Positions 16,802 to 24,918 of a DNA stretch of 64,000 bases are shown here, one piece after another. This DNA comes from Lacisediminihabitans sp046156175. GTDB taxonomy: Bacteria; Actinomycetota; Actinomycetes; Actinomycetales; Microbacteriaceae. The stretch is taken from contig NZ_JAYLVL010000002.1 in assembly GCF_046156175.1 (NCBI RefSeq), forward strand, positions 372,001 through 436,000. The letters run 5' to 3'. How positions within the stretch are numbered: the stretch's first letter is position 1; the number at the start of each line of letters is the position of its first letter. The notes below the pieces were generated by a model that worked only from the letters and a program-made list of their open reading frames with translations, was not told where the DNA came from and made no database searches. The position numbers were made by a program, and so were the translations under genes.

Positions 16802-16807
16802 TACGGT
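16802..16807 (+). promoter_or_regulatory. Putative -10 box of purF
   Basis: TACGGT lies 17 bp before the purF ATG at 16825, with GGAG between them as a possible ribosome site. No good -35 is visible. The 74-bp purM-purF gap shows no obvious PurR box or riboswitch. Confidence 0.35.
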
Positions 16808-16824
16808 CTGGAGACTCACCGCGA

Positions 16825-18282
16825 ATGTGCGGCATTGTCGGCATCGTTTCTTCGGAACCCGCCAATCAACAGGTCTACGACAGCCTCCTCCTCCTGCAGC
16901 ACCGCGGCCAGGACTCCACCGGCATCGCCACCGCGGAGGGTCGCACCTTCCACATGGTGAAGGCTCGGGGTCAGGTTCGCGAGGCCTTCCGCACCCGTGA
17001 CATGCGCGCCCTCCCCGGCAACATGGGGCTCGGTCACGTGCGCTACGCCACCAAGGGCAATGCCGGAAACGAGCAGGAGGCGCAGCCCTTCTACGTGAAC
17101 GCCCCCTACGGCATCGTGCTCGTGCACAACGGCAACCTCACCAACACCAGGGAGCTCACCGACGAGCTCTTCCACATCGACCGACGGCACCTCAACACGA
17201 GCTCCGACACCGAGCTCCTGGTGAACGTGCTCGCCCACGAGCTGCAGGAGCAGGTCACCGGGCTCGACCTGGATCCCGACCAGATCTTCGCCGCCGTGGA
17301 ACGCGTGCACGAGCGCGTCGAAGGCTCCTACGCCACGATCGCGATGATCCCGGGATACGGCCTGCTCGCGTTCCGAGATCCCTTCGGCATCCGTCCGCTC
17401 GTGCTCGGAAAGCGGGCACGCGGATTCGTCGGGGACGACTGGATCGTGGCATCCGAGTCCCTCGTGCTCGAAAGCGGTGGCTACGAGATCGTGCGCGATG
17501 TCGCGCCCGGTGAGGCCGTGTTCATCGCACTGGACGGCGAGATGACCTCACGCCAGTGCGCGAAGAACCCCTCGCTCGTGCCGTGCTCGTTCGAGTATGT
17601 CTACCTCGCCAGGCCCGACTCCATCATGAACGGCATCTCCGTCTACGACGCGCGACTGCGCCTCGGCAACCGGCTCGCGGACACGATCGCGCAGTACACG
17701 CCGCGCGGCGACATCGATGTGGTCATGCCGATTCCCGACTCCTCGCGACCGGCCGCAATGCAGGTGGCCCAGAAGCTCGGGATCGAGTACCGCGAGGGTT
17801 TCTACAAGAACCGTTACGTCGGCCGCACCTTCATCATGCCCGGCCAGGCCGAGCGCAAGAAGTCGGTGAGGCAGAAGCTCAACGCGATGGGATCCGAGTT
17901 CCGCGGCAAGAACATCCTGATCGTCGACGACTCGATAGTTCGCGGCACCACCTCGAAGGAGATCGTGCAGATGGCCCGCGAGGCCGGCGCGAACAAGGTC
18001 ACCTTCACCTCGGCAGCACCTCCCGTGCGCTTTCCCCACGTGTACGGCATCAACATGCCGAGCCGCCAGGAGTTGATCGCCCATAACCGCAAGATTCCGG
18101 ACATCAACAGGGAGATGGGGAGCGACTACCTCATCTACCAGGAGGTCGCGGACATGCAGGCGGCGATCCTCGAGGGTTCCGACGTCACCGCGCTCGAGAT
18201 GAGCTGCTTCACCGGCGACTACGTCACCGGCACCGTCTCTCCCGAATACCTCGCCTGGGTGGAGCGCACGCAGCTCAGCTGA
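16825..18282 (+). CDS. purF: Amidophosphoribosyltransferase
   Basis: 485 residues. It makes phosphoribosylamine from PRPP and glutamine, the committed step of purine synthesis. The start MCGIVGIV places the nucleophile Cys directly after the initiator Met, so no long propeptide exists. The glutaminase motifs GLGHVRYAT and the PRPP-binding signature ILIVDDSIVRGTTS are intact, as is SFEYVYLARPDS. The last 8 bp overlap the convergent membrane gene at 18275. The start at 16825 is set by the catalytic Cys. Confidence 0.97.
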   Translation: MCGIVGIVSSEPANQQVYDSLLLLQHRGQDSTGIATAEGRTFHMVKARGQVREAFRTRDMRALPGNMGLGHVRYATKGNAGNEQEAQPFYVNAPYGIVLVHNGNLTNTRELTDELFHIDRRHLNTSSDTELLVNVLAHELQEQVTGLDLDPDQIFAAVERVHERVEGSYATIAMIPGYGLLAFRDPFGIRPLVLGKRARGFVGDDWIVASESLVLESGGYEIVRDVAPGEAVFIALDGEMTSRQCAKNPSLVPCSFEYVYLARPDSIMNGISVYDARLRLGNRLADTIAQYTPRGDIDVVMPIPDSSRPAAMQVAQKLGIEYREGFYKNRYVGRTFIMPGQAERKKSVRQKLNAMGSEFRGKNILIVDDSIVRGTTSKEIVQMAREAGANKVTFTSAAPPVRFPHVYGINMPSRQELIAHNRKIPDINREMGSDYLIYQEVADMQAAILEGSDVTALEMSCFTGDYVTGTVSPEYLAWVERTQLS

Positions 18283-19225
18283 AGCGCCTGCCCCGCACCA
18301 CGATCGCCGCGATGGCGACCGCGGCGGCGGCGAACAGCGCCGCGGAGACCGTGGCGATCGCGGCATCCGGACTCACGATCGACCGGCCCGAGAGCGCCTG
18401 GGCGGTGAGCACTGCGATCACGCCGAGGTAGAGGGCGGCGATCACGACGAGGATGCCGAGCCGGGTGCCCGAGTCGCGCAGTGCAGACAGGCGGCGAGAG
18501 CCCAGCTCGAGCAGCAGCGCGAGGATGGGGAACACCTGCATCGCGTGCATCCCCACGAAGTGCGGGATGCGCAGGTCGCCGGCCACCGTGCTCCAGCCGA
18601 GAAGCGGGAGCCCGGGTCCCCCATCTGCGAGCCCCACGGTGTGGGCTCCGGCGATCCCCTGGAAGCTGGACAGCTGTGCGGCGGTCGGGCTCGTCATCAG
18701 GAAGGCGAGGCCCATGCCGATCAGCGCGATGATGAGACCGGAACGGATGGCGAAGCTGCGCGCGGGGTCGCCGAGATCGGCGCGAAACAGCAGCACAGCC
18801 ACGAGGATGGTGGCTGACCAGACGATCACGATCGACACCGCCATCGTGCCCCAGAGGGCGGTCGAGAACGGGGTGGAGACGTTGAAGTGACTTGTCGTGT
18901 CGGCGAAGGCCGCCCCGTAGATCACGATCATCTCCACGGCGAGGAAGACCGCGGCGATGGTGCCTGACCACCAGGCGATGCGGCGGGCGCGGGGCAGCTG
19001 GCCGAGCAGCCAGGAGAGCGTGACGCTGTAGATGAGCACGGAGAGCGAGAACTTCAGCGGCTTGGCCCACAGGGGCATCCCGGTGATCGAGCGCTGGTCG
19101 ACGACCAACCCGACGAGGGCGACCGCGGCGAGCGCGATCATGCCGACGGAGAGCCACAGCAGTGGCCGGTGCCAGCCGAAGCGGGCGATGACGGAGGCGG
19201 GGGGTGCATCGATCGTGCGGGTCAT
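18275..19225 (-). CDS. Multi-spanning membrane protein of unknown function
   Basis: 316 residues from the ATG at 19225, with about eight hydrophobic helices. Recognisable fragments are GMPLWAKPLKFSLSVLIY in helix 2-3 and GDLRIPHFVGMHAMQVFP, whose His residues near the membrane face could bind a ligand or metal; this is speculation. I do not recognise a named family. It starts 16 bp after a MerR-type gene in the same direction, so the two form an operon and the regulator probably controls it. The 3' end overlaps purF tail to tail by 8 bp. Confidence 0.82.
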   Translation of the reverse strand: MTRTIDAPPASVIARFGWHRPLLWLSVGMIALAAVALVGLVVDQRSITGMPLWAKPLKFSLSVLIYSVTLSWLLGQLPRARRIAWWSGTIAAVFLAVEMIVIYGAAFADTTSHFNVSTPFSTALWGTMAVSIVIVWSATILVAVLLFRADLGDPARSFAIRSGLIIALIGMGLAFLMTSPTAAQLSSFQGIAGAHTVGLADGGPGLPLLGWSTVAGDLRIPHFVGMHAMQVFPILALLLELGSRRLSALRDSGTRLGILVVIAALYLGVIAVLTAQALSGRSIVSPDAAIATVSAALFAAAAVAIAAIVVRGRRFS

Positions 19226-19241
19226 GGTGGTCGGTTCTCCT

Positions 19242-19850
19242 TCAGGAATAGCGCTCGGATGTGACGTGCTCCTGGGCCGCACGGCGCAGCCCGGAGATCA
19301 GGGCGTCGCCGAGCACAGTGCCCACGACGACGGTTTCGGCCTTGGCGGCGCGGCCCTCGCGCGACTCGATCTCGTCGAGGTCGGCGGCGGCGATGAGCAG
19401 GGCGGCCCGGGCGTACCGGGCGAACCAGCCGCGGTCATCCGTCTGCCCGAGACCGCGGAAGACGGAGAGCACTCGCGCAGCGGAGAGGCGCCCGGGGTTG
19501 GTGGCGGACACGTGCCAGCCGATGAGCAGCTCATCGATATCGGTGAGGGACGCCGGGTCGACGTCGTCCGGTGCGACGGCCGCCGAGACGGTGCATTGCG
19601 CCACCTCGAAGACCTCGGGAAGCGAAGCCTCCGAGTCGATGGCTTCGAGCACGCTGCGGGCGGATGCGACGCTGAGCCCGCCGACCTCGATGAGGGCTCG
19701 GATCAGGCGAAGCCGATCCAGGTGGACGTCTCCATAGCGCGCCTGGTTGGCCGTCTCGCTCTCACCCGCCGGAAGCAGCTTCTCGCGCAGGTAGTACTTG
19801 ATCGTCGCCACCGGGATGCCGCTGGTGGTGCTGAGCTCGGCCATTCGCAT
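19242..19850 (-). CDS. MerR-family transcriptional regulator
   Basis: 202 residues. The N-terminal winged helix reads MRMAELSTTSGIPVATIKYY and is followed by L-R-E-K-L-L-P. The ~100-residue C-terminal part is helical with no cysteine cluster, arguing against a metal sensor of the MerR/CueR kind. One Cys is present in EVAQCTVS. It is upstream of, and probably co-transcribed with, the membrane protein at 18275. Two adjacent palindromes overlap its own promoter, indicating autoregulation. The effector is unknown. Confidence 0.87.
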   Translation of the reverse strand: MRMAELSTTSGIPVATIKYYLREKLLPAGESETANQARYGDVHLDRLRLIRALIEVGGLSVASARSVLEAIDSEASLPEVFEVAQCTVSAAVAPDDVDPASLTDIDELLIGWHVSATNPGRLSAARVLSVFRGLGQTDDRGWFARYARAALLIAAADLDEIESREGRAAKAETVVVGTVLGDALISGLRRAAQEHVTSERYS

Positions 19851-19852
19851 AC

Positions 19853-19884
19853 GGATAGTGTAGCTATCCGATAGTGAAACTATC
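19853..19884 (-). promoter_or_regulatory. Double palindrome at the MerR-gene promoter
   Basis: GGATAG-5-CTATCC (19853-19869) abuts GATAGT-3-ACTATC (19870-19884). The minus-strand -10 TACACT (19862-19857) lies within the first palindrome, 6 bp from the ATG at 19850. The two sites share the half-site GATAG/CTATC, so one dimeric regulator, likely the adjacent MerR protein, could bind both. Confidence 0.65.
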
Positions 19885-20299
19885 TAGTGGCAGTTTCCTC
19901 TGGAGCGGGTGGAGCTTCCGGAGCCTCGGCGCTCTCCGGTTCGTCGTCGTAAGGCAGCGGGTCGACCATCGTGCGCTCGGCCAGCACGGTGCGGGCACGG
20001 CGGGTGAGCACGACATCGAGCAGGATCGCGACCACAGCTCCGAGCACCACCCCGATGGGCACCCCGAAGAGCAGGAAGTAGCCGAACAGGGCACCGAAAC
20101 CCACCTGCGGATCCGAGGGGAACGACGCCGTCAGAATGAACGTGGCGACGGCCCCGAGCCCCGCTCCGATGATGAGGAAACGCGAGTACCGCGGAATCCG
20201 GCGAACCGTGACCTCGGTCTCCTCGGTGGACTGCGAGGGCTCGTTCTCCGCGGTTCGCGGCACCGCTTCCGGCTCGGGCTGCGGCTCGGATGGGGTCAT
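19880..20299 (-). CDS. Small membrane protein of unknown function
   Basis: 139 residues. An acidic, Pro/Glu-rich N-terminus (about 1-30) precedes RRIPRYSRFLIIGAG and two hydrophobic helices (about 40-60 and 68-92), with an acidic, Pro-rich C-terminus (EAPEAPPAPEE). Its ATG overlaps the stop of the upstream SCP2-like gene by 4 bp. The pair SCP2-like plus two-helix membrane protein is a layout I associate with actinomycete purine loci, but function is not known. Confidence 0.8.
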   Translation of the reverse strand: MTPSEPQPEPEAVPRTAENEPSQSTEETEVTVRRIPRYSRFLIIGAGLGAVATFILTASFPSDPQVGFGALFGYFLLFGVPIGVVLGAVVAILLDVVLTRRARTVLAERTMVDPLPYDDEPESAEAPEAPPAPEETATR

Positions 20300-20694
20300 G
20301 CCTCTATTGTCCCTGACGCTTCCGGGGTATCCGCCCCATCCCAGAGGAGTGGCAGGTAGGCGGAGAGGTCCGCGCGGGAACCGGAGGCAGCGATGCGCCC
20401 GTGTTCGAGGGCGTGATTCCACGCGGTTCCGCCGGTCGCGATAGCGAGCCAGGTCAGTGCGTCGGTCTCGACCACGTTCGGCGGGGTGCCCCGGGTATGG
20501 CCCGGACCCTCGATGCACTGCACCGCGCCGAAGGGTGGAACCCGCACCTCCACCGAGTTGCCCGGAGCGCCATCGGCCAGCACCTGCAGCAGGTAACGCA
20601 CGGCAGTGGCCTCAGTCTCCCGGTCGGCTACCGTCGCAAGCGCGCGCTCGACGGCCTCGCGGCCGGCGTCATCCGTAATGCGTGCTTTCGCCAT
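20296..20694 (-). CDS. Sterol carrier-like (SCP2 fold) family protein
   Basis: 132 residues. The conserved core VEVRVPPFGAVQCIEG, then HTRGTPPNVVETDALTW and AASGSRADLSAYLPL identifies the actinomycete 'sterol carrier family protein', usually encoded near purF/purM. Sterol transfer has not been shown for these proteins; the fold suggests binding of a small hydrophobic ligand. TACCGT lies 6 bp before the ATG, indicating a leaderless message. It overlaps the next gene (ATGA), so the two form a two-gene unit. Confidence 0.88.
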   Translation of the reverse strand: MAKARITDDAGREAVERALATVADRETEATAVRYLLQVLADGAPGNSVEVRVPPFGAVQCIEGPGHTRGTPPNVVETDALTWLAIATGGTAWNHALEHGRIAASGSRADLSAYLPLLWDGADTPEASGTIEA

Positions 20695-20724
20695 GGTTCT
20701 ACGGTAGTGGCGACGTGGGGTTGG

Positions 20725-21213
20725 TCAGCCCCACATGCCGTCGTGCACCTCGACGGCCCCCTCGATCTCGACCGGACCCAGCACCTCGATGAAGCCGGCG
20801 CCGCGGGCGAAGACCTCCCGGCTGGGGAGGTCGAGGCTGCGCGGCTCGGCACCGGGGGATCCGGATGCCTCGGCGACCAGTCGAACGAGGGCGTGTCCGG
20901 ACAGCGCGTAGACCATGCGGCCGATGCCTGCCCAGTAGATCGCCCCGGCGCACATCGCGCACGGCTCGGTGCTGGCGTACAGCGTGCTCGAGGAGAGCAC
21001 TTCCGTGCCGAGCGAGGCCGAATGACGCACGAGATTGGTCTCGGCGTGGCCGGTGGGATCATTCGTCGTCGTCACCGAGTTCATCGCCTCGACGGTGGCG
21101 CCGTCGCGCGTGACGAGCACGGCGCCGAACGGATGATCGCCACGGGCCCGGGCGTCGCGAGCGAGCTGCACGGCACGAGCCAGATAGTGGAGGTCGGTCG
21201 GCGAAGCATCCAT
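20725..21213 (-). CDS. Nucleoside/nucleobase deaminase, CMP/dCMP deaminase family
   Basis: 162 residues. The zinc site is complete: H56-A-E58 (the Glu is the proton shuttle) and P-C85-A-M-C88. The size and the HPFGAVLV start are like guanine deaminase (GuaD) and related purine deaminases rather than cytidine deaminase or TadA. It would hydrolyse an amino group from a base in the cytoplasm, fitting the purine-gene neighbourhood, but the substrate is inferred only. TACATT lies 6 bp upstream of the ATG. Confidence 0.88.
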   Translation of the reverse strand: MDASPTDLHYLARAVQLARDARARGDHPFGAVLVTRDGATVEAMNSVTTTNDPTGHAETNLVRHSASLGTEVLSSSTLYASTEPCAMCAGAIYWAGIGRMVYALSGHALVRLVAEASGSPGAEPRSLDLPSREVFARGAGFIEVLGPVEIEGAVEVHDGMWG

Positions 21214-21233
21214 CTGCCGAATGTAGCGCCCTC

Positions 21234-22115
21234 TCAGTCCACCGGGAAAGCGGGCGCGCGCGGGCGCCAGGTGATCACCGCGGCCGCGAGTCCGCCGAGC
21301 ATGATCGCCCCGCCGATGAGTTCGGTGCCGGCCGGTCTCTCACCGAAGACCGCCCAGGCGGCCAGGATGCCGATCACCGGCACCAGCAGCGTGAACGGCA
21401 CCACGGCACTGGTCGGATAGCGCGCGAGCAAGGAGTTCCAGATCGTGTAGGCCACGAGTGACGCGGCCACCGCGGTGTACAGCGTGCTGAGGATGGCGAT
21501 CAGGGAGAGGTGGGCGAGCGCGAATCCGACCGCCTGCGGGCCGTCGACCACCAGGGAGAGCGCGAGGGAGGGGATCGGCACCACCAGCCCAGACCAGACC
21601 ACCAGTGAGAGACCTGATGCCGCCCGCGCCCGCCGGGACAGCACATTGCCGATGGCCCAGGAGAGCGCCGCGAGAAGGGTGATCACGAGCGGCAGCCACG
21701 GTGCCGCATAGGTATGGCCGATGACCACGACCGCGAGGCCAACCATGCCGATCAGGATGCCGACGAGCTCGCGTCGGGTGGGATGCTCCCGCAGCAGCAG
21801 GGAGGAGACGACCACCGAGAACACGATCTGCGTCTGCAGCAGCAGGGAGGCGAGGCCCGGCGGCATCCCGAGCGAGAGGGCGAGGTAGAGGAGGGTGAAC
21901 TGGCCGAGGCTCAGGAACGCGCCGATCAACAGGATGTTGCGCCATCCGATCGCCGGCGGCCGGATGAAGAAGACGGCAGGGATCGCCACGAGCACGAACC
22001 GCATCGCCAGGAAGAGCAGCGGGGGCACATCGGTGAGGCCGAGGTCGATGGCGACGAAGTTGACCCCCCAGATCACCACGACCAGTAGCGCGAGGAGAGT
22101 GTGGCGGGGAGTCAT
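21234..22115 (-). CDS. EamA/DMT-superfamily transporter
   Basis: 293 residues forming ten hydrophobic helices as two EamA repeats (about 8-140 and 150-285). The first contains VVIWGVNFVAIDLGLTDVPP, the family signature. The second has ALSWAIGNVLSRRA and LLARYPTSAVVPFTLLVPV. Relatives such as YdcZ/RhaT-like and EamA exporters move amino acids or other metabolites; the substrate here is unknown. It ends 20 bp before the deaminase start and points the same way, so read-through is possible. Confidence 0.92.
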   Translation of the reverse strand: MTPRHTLLALLVVVIWGVNFVAIDLGLTDVPPLLFLAMRFVLVAIPAVFFIRPPAIGWRNILLIGAFLSLGQFTLLYLALSLGMPPGLASLLLQTQIVFSVVVSSLLLREHPTRRELVGILIGMVGLAVVVIGHTYAAPWLPLVITLLAALSWAIGNVLSRRARAASGLSLVVWSGLVVPIPSLALSLVVDGPQAVGFALAHLSLIAILSTLYTAVAASLVAYTIWNSLLARYPTSAVVPFTLLVPVIGILAAWAVFGERPAGTELIGGAIMLGGLAAAVITWRPRAPAFPVD

Positions 22116-22148
22116 CCGACCAGCTTGGCAGCAACGGAGGACCTCTCT

Positions 22149-22541
22149 TCACCGGCGCCGCAGCTGCAGTGGTCCCTTCGCCGTCGATGCGTCGACCACC
22201 GATCCGGACTGCAGGATGTCGATCTCCCCCGCCGCACCCAGCCGGCGCGCCGCCCGGCGGGCCGGCTCCGCGAGCTGCTGCCAGCCCTCCCCGCCGACCG
22301 CGCGGGCAGCATCGGAGTCGAGGATGGTGGCGCCGGTCGGGCGCTCGGCCAGCAGTGCGAGGATCGCGGCCTCGAGCATCCGGTCGCCCTCTGTCACCCC
22401 TCGGCGTCGGCAGGCATCGGAGCAGTACTTCACCGCTTCCCAGTCGCGGGCCCACTTGGCGCGCCACTGGATGCGACGGCCGCAGGCCGCGCAGGTCTTG
22501 TCTGCCGGCACGGCGTCGACTGGTCTCTGACGGTGGGCCAT
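22149..22541 (-). CDS. DUF2256-DUF3253 fusion protein
   Basis: 130 residues from the ATG at 22541. The N-terminal ~45 residues form a small zinc ribbon: C17-AA-C20 and C40-SDA-C44, with W26, W30 and W34 between (DUF2256). The rest (about 52-128) is a helical winged-helix-like DUF3253 domain (AAILALLAERPTGATIL). This fusion is common in actinomycetes; its function is unknown. A longer reading back to 22661 would overlap purD on the other strand and is not supported. Confidence 0.88.
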   Translation of the reverse strand: MAHRQRPVDAVPADKTCAACGRRIQWRAKWARDWEAVKYCSDACRRRGVTEGDRMLEAAILALLAERPTGATILDSDAARAVGGEGWQQLAEPARRAARRLGAAGEIDILQSGSVVDASTAKGPLQLRRR

Positions 22542-22599
22542 CGCCCCAGTCTGCCGGGCGATGCTCCGAGCGGGATCAGTGGACACGGTGCCGGGTGGG

Positions 22600-22605
22600 T
22601 ACGCT
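22600..22605 (+). promoter_or_regulatory. -10 box of a leaderless purD transcript
   Basis: TACGCT ends 6 bp before the GTG start of purD at 22612, and no ribosome site precedes the GTG. The same TACGCT box stands 6 bp before the AI-2E gene. The -35 is not clear. Confidence 0.5.
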
Positions 22606-22611
22606 TGCCCA

Positions 22612-23862
22612 GTGAGAATCCTCGTCCTCGGTTCCGGTGCTCGCGAGCATGCCATCATCACCGCCCTTCTTCGTGAGGACGTCGATCATGAGATCATCGC
22701 GGCGCCCGGCAACGCCGGTATCGCCGCGGAGGTGCAGGTGATCGCGCTCGACCCCGCGAATCCCGCCGTCGTCACCGAGTTCGCCCTCGAGAACGACATC
22801 GAGCTCGTGATCATCGGACCGGAGGCGCCCTTGGTCGCCGGTGTCGCGGATCGACTGCGCCAGCGCGGCATCGCGGTGTTCGGGCCGGGCAAGGCCGCGG
22901 CCCAGCTCGAGGGAAGCAAGACCTTCGCGAAACGGATCATGGATGTCGCGGGAGTGCCGACCGGCCGCGCGACCCGGGCGGGCACCCTCGACGAGGCCAT
23001 CGCCGCCATCGACTCGTTCGGATCCCCCTATGTGGTGAAGGCGGACGGCCTCGCGGCGGGCAAGGGTGTGCTGGTCACGACCGACAGGGATGCCGCGGTC
23101 GCCCACGCCGGGTACTGGATCGGGCAGGGCAGCGTGCTCGTCGAGGAGTTCCTCGATGGCCAGGAGGTCTCGCTCTTCCTCCTCAGCGACGGCCACAACG
23201 TGCTTCCGCTCGAACCGGCCCAGGACTACAAGCGGCTCTCCGATAACGACGAAGGCCCCAACACCGGCGGCATGGGCGCATACTCCCCGCTGCCCTGGCT
23301 GCCTGCCGGATTCGTCGATGAGGTCATCGACACCATCGCGCTCCCGACGGTGCGCACTCTCGCTGCGGAGCAGACGCCATTCATCGGGCTGCTCTACTGC
23401 GGACTCATCCTCACCGCCGCCGGCACCCGCGTCATCGAGTTCAACGCGCGCTTCGGCGACCCGGAGACCCAGGTCGTGCTCCCGCGCCTCATCACTCCGC
23501 TCAGCGGCCTCTTGTTCGCCGCGGCGAGCGGAGAACTCGGGGGGATGCCGCGCCCGCAGTTCTCCGATGACGTCGCCGTGACCGTCGTGCTCGCCAGCGA
23601 GGGCTACCCCGAGACCCCGATCACCGGCCGCATCATCACGGGCATCGACACCGCACTGGCGATCCACGGAGTGACGGTGGCACATGCCGCGACTGCCCTC
23701 TCCGGCGGCGACCTGGTCGCGACCGGCGGGAGGGTGCTCAGCGTCGTCGCGACCGGCAGCGACTTCGGGGAGGCCCGATCCCGTGCCTATCTCGCGCTCG
23801 AGGCCATCGACCTCGAGGGCGGCCAGTACCGCACCGACATCGCGCAGCGCGTCGCGGAATAG
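22612..23862 (+). CDS. purD: Phosphoribosylamine-glycine ligase
   Basis: 416 residues. PurD joins glycine to phosphoribosylamine with ATP, the step after PurF. The ATP-grasp fold is clear: VLGSGAREHA at the N-terminus, KADGLAAGKGVLV for ATP, GPNTGGMGAYSP and EFNARFGDPETQ for metal and substrate. The GTG at 22612 is chosen because it begins the conserved R-I-L-V-L-G strand. purC follows in the same direction after 147 bp that contain element C. Confidence 0.97.
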   Translation: MRILVLGSGAREHAIITALLREDVDHEIIAAPGNAGIAAEVQVIALDPANPAVVTEFALENDIELVIIGPEAPLVAGVADRLRQRGIAVFGPGKAAAQLEGSKTFAKRIMDVAGVPTGRATRAGTLDEAIAAIDSFGSPYVVKADGLAAGKGVLVTTDRDAAVAHAGYWIGQGSVLVEEFLDGQEVSLFLLSDGHNVLPLEPAQDYKRLSDNDEGPNTGGMGAYSPLPWLPAGFVDEVIDTIALPTVRTLAAEQTPFIGLLYCGLILTAAGTRVIEFNARFGDPETQVVLPRLITPLSGLLFAAASGELGGMPRPQFSDDVAVTVVLASEGYPETPITGRIITGIDTALAIHGVTVAHAATALSGGDLVATGGRVLSVVATGSDFGEARSRAYLALEAIDLEGGQYRTDIAQRVAE

Positions 23863-23909
23863 CCCGGTCCCCGGCCCCGGCCACCTGTGCCACCCGGCCA
23901 CCTTTCATC

Positions 23910-24000
23910 ATTCAGGAAGGCCTGGTGCTGGAGTGCACGGAGAAACGGATGAGGTCCCGCACGCCGTCATCCGAACCATCCGCCCCGCCCCTTCCTGAAT
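23910..24000 (-). repeat. 91-bp inverted-repeat element, copy C
   Basis: ATTCAGGAAG and CTTCCTGAAT enclose 71 bp. In reverse orientation the interior aligns without gaps to copy B (52/71). Its right end lies 9 bp before the purC GTG, and GAGGGG right after it serves as the purC ribosome site. Any read-through transcript from purD would carry the folded element directly ahead of purC. Confidence 0.85.
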
Positions 24001-24009
24001 AATGAGGGG

Positions 24010-24918
24010 GTGAACGCAATCGATCTGACCGCGGATGGCTGGACGCACGCCTACTCGGGCAAGGTGCGCGACCTCTACATCGAGACGGGCACGGCGGATC
24101 TCGCCAGCGCCCAGCGCGTGCTCATGGTCGCCAGCGACCGGGTGAGCGCGTTCGACCACGTGCTGTCCCCCGGCATCCCCGGCAAGGGCGAACTGCTCAC
24201 CACCCTGAGCCTCTGGTGGTTCGACCGCCTCGTCGGGGCGCCGAATCATCTCGTCGCAGACCACGAACTGCGCGGTGATGCGGTGCGAGACCTGATTCCG
24301 GATGCCGTCGCCGGCCGGGCGATGCTCGCCCGCACCCTCGACATGTTCCCGATCGAATGCGTGGTGCGCGGATACCTCGTCGGCTCCGGTTGGCTGGAGT
24401 ACCAGGAGAGCCAGACGGTGTGCGGCATCGCCCTGCCCGCCGGCCTCGCAAACGGGGATCGGCTGCCCGAGCCGATCTACACTCCGGCGTGGAAGGCTCC
24501 GATGGGCGAACACGACGAGAACATCCCCTTCGAGCGCACGGTCGAGCTGGTGGGAGCAGAGGTCGCGACGGCACTCCGTGATCTCAGCCTCGACGTCTTC
24601 TCGCGGGCATCCGGCATCGCGGAGTCGCGAGGGGTGATCCTCGCCGACACCAAGTTCGAGTTCGGGGCCAATCGTGACTCCGGCGTGATCACGCTGGCGG
24701 ACGAAGTGCTCACCAGCGACAGCTCCCGGTACTGGGATGCCGAGGCCTACGCCGCCGGAGGACCGGGTCGGCTCGCAAGCTTCGACAAGCAGATAGTGCG
24801 CAACTGGCTGAGCGCGCACTGGGACCAGACCGGCGAGCCGCCGGCGCTGCCGCCCGAGATCGTCACGCAGACCGCCGCACGCTACCGGGAGTTGATCGAG
24901 AGGCTCACCGGCTCATGA
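24010..24918 (+). CDS. purC: Phosphoribosylaminoimidazole-succinocarboxamide synthase
   Basis: 302 residues, the long SAICAR synthase form. It condenses CAIR with aspartate using ATP. Motifs include HAYSGKVRDLY, ASDRVSAFDHVL, ECVVRGYLVGSGW and DTKFEFG. The GTG start has GAGGGG 1-6 bp upstream, in the flank of element C. It overlaps the acetyltransferase gene that follows (ATGA). Confidence 0.96.
   Translation: MNAIDLTADGWTHAYSGKVRDLYIETGTADLASAQRVLMVASDRVSAFDHVLSPGIPGKGELLTTLSLWWFDRLVGAPNHLVADHELRGDAVRDLIPDAVAGRAMLARTLDMFPIECVVRGYLVGSGWLEYQESQTVCGIALPAGLANGDRLPEPIYTPAWKAPMGEHDENIPFERTVELVGAEVATALRDLSLDVFSRASGIAESRGVILADTKFEFGANRDSGVITLADEVLTSDSSRYWDAEAYAAGGPGRLASFDKQIVRNWLSAHWDQTGEPPALPPEIVTQTAARYRELIERLTGS

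Noticed and set aside
16751..16824. PurR box or purine riboswitch between purM and purF
   Set aside because: No recognisable conserved motif in the 74-bp gap.
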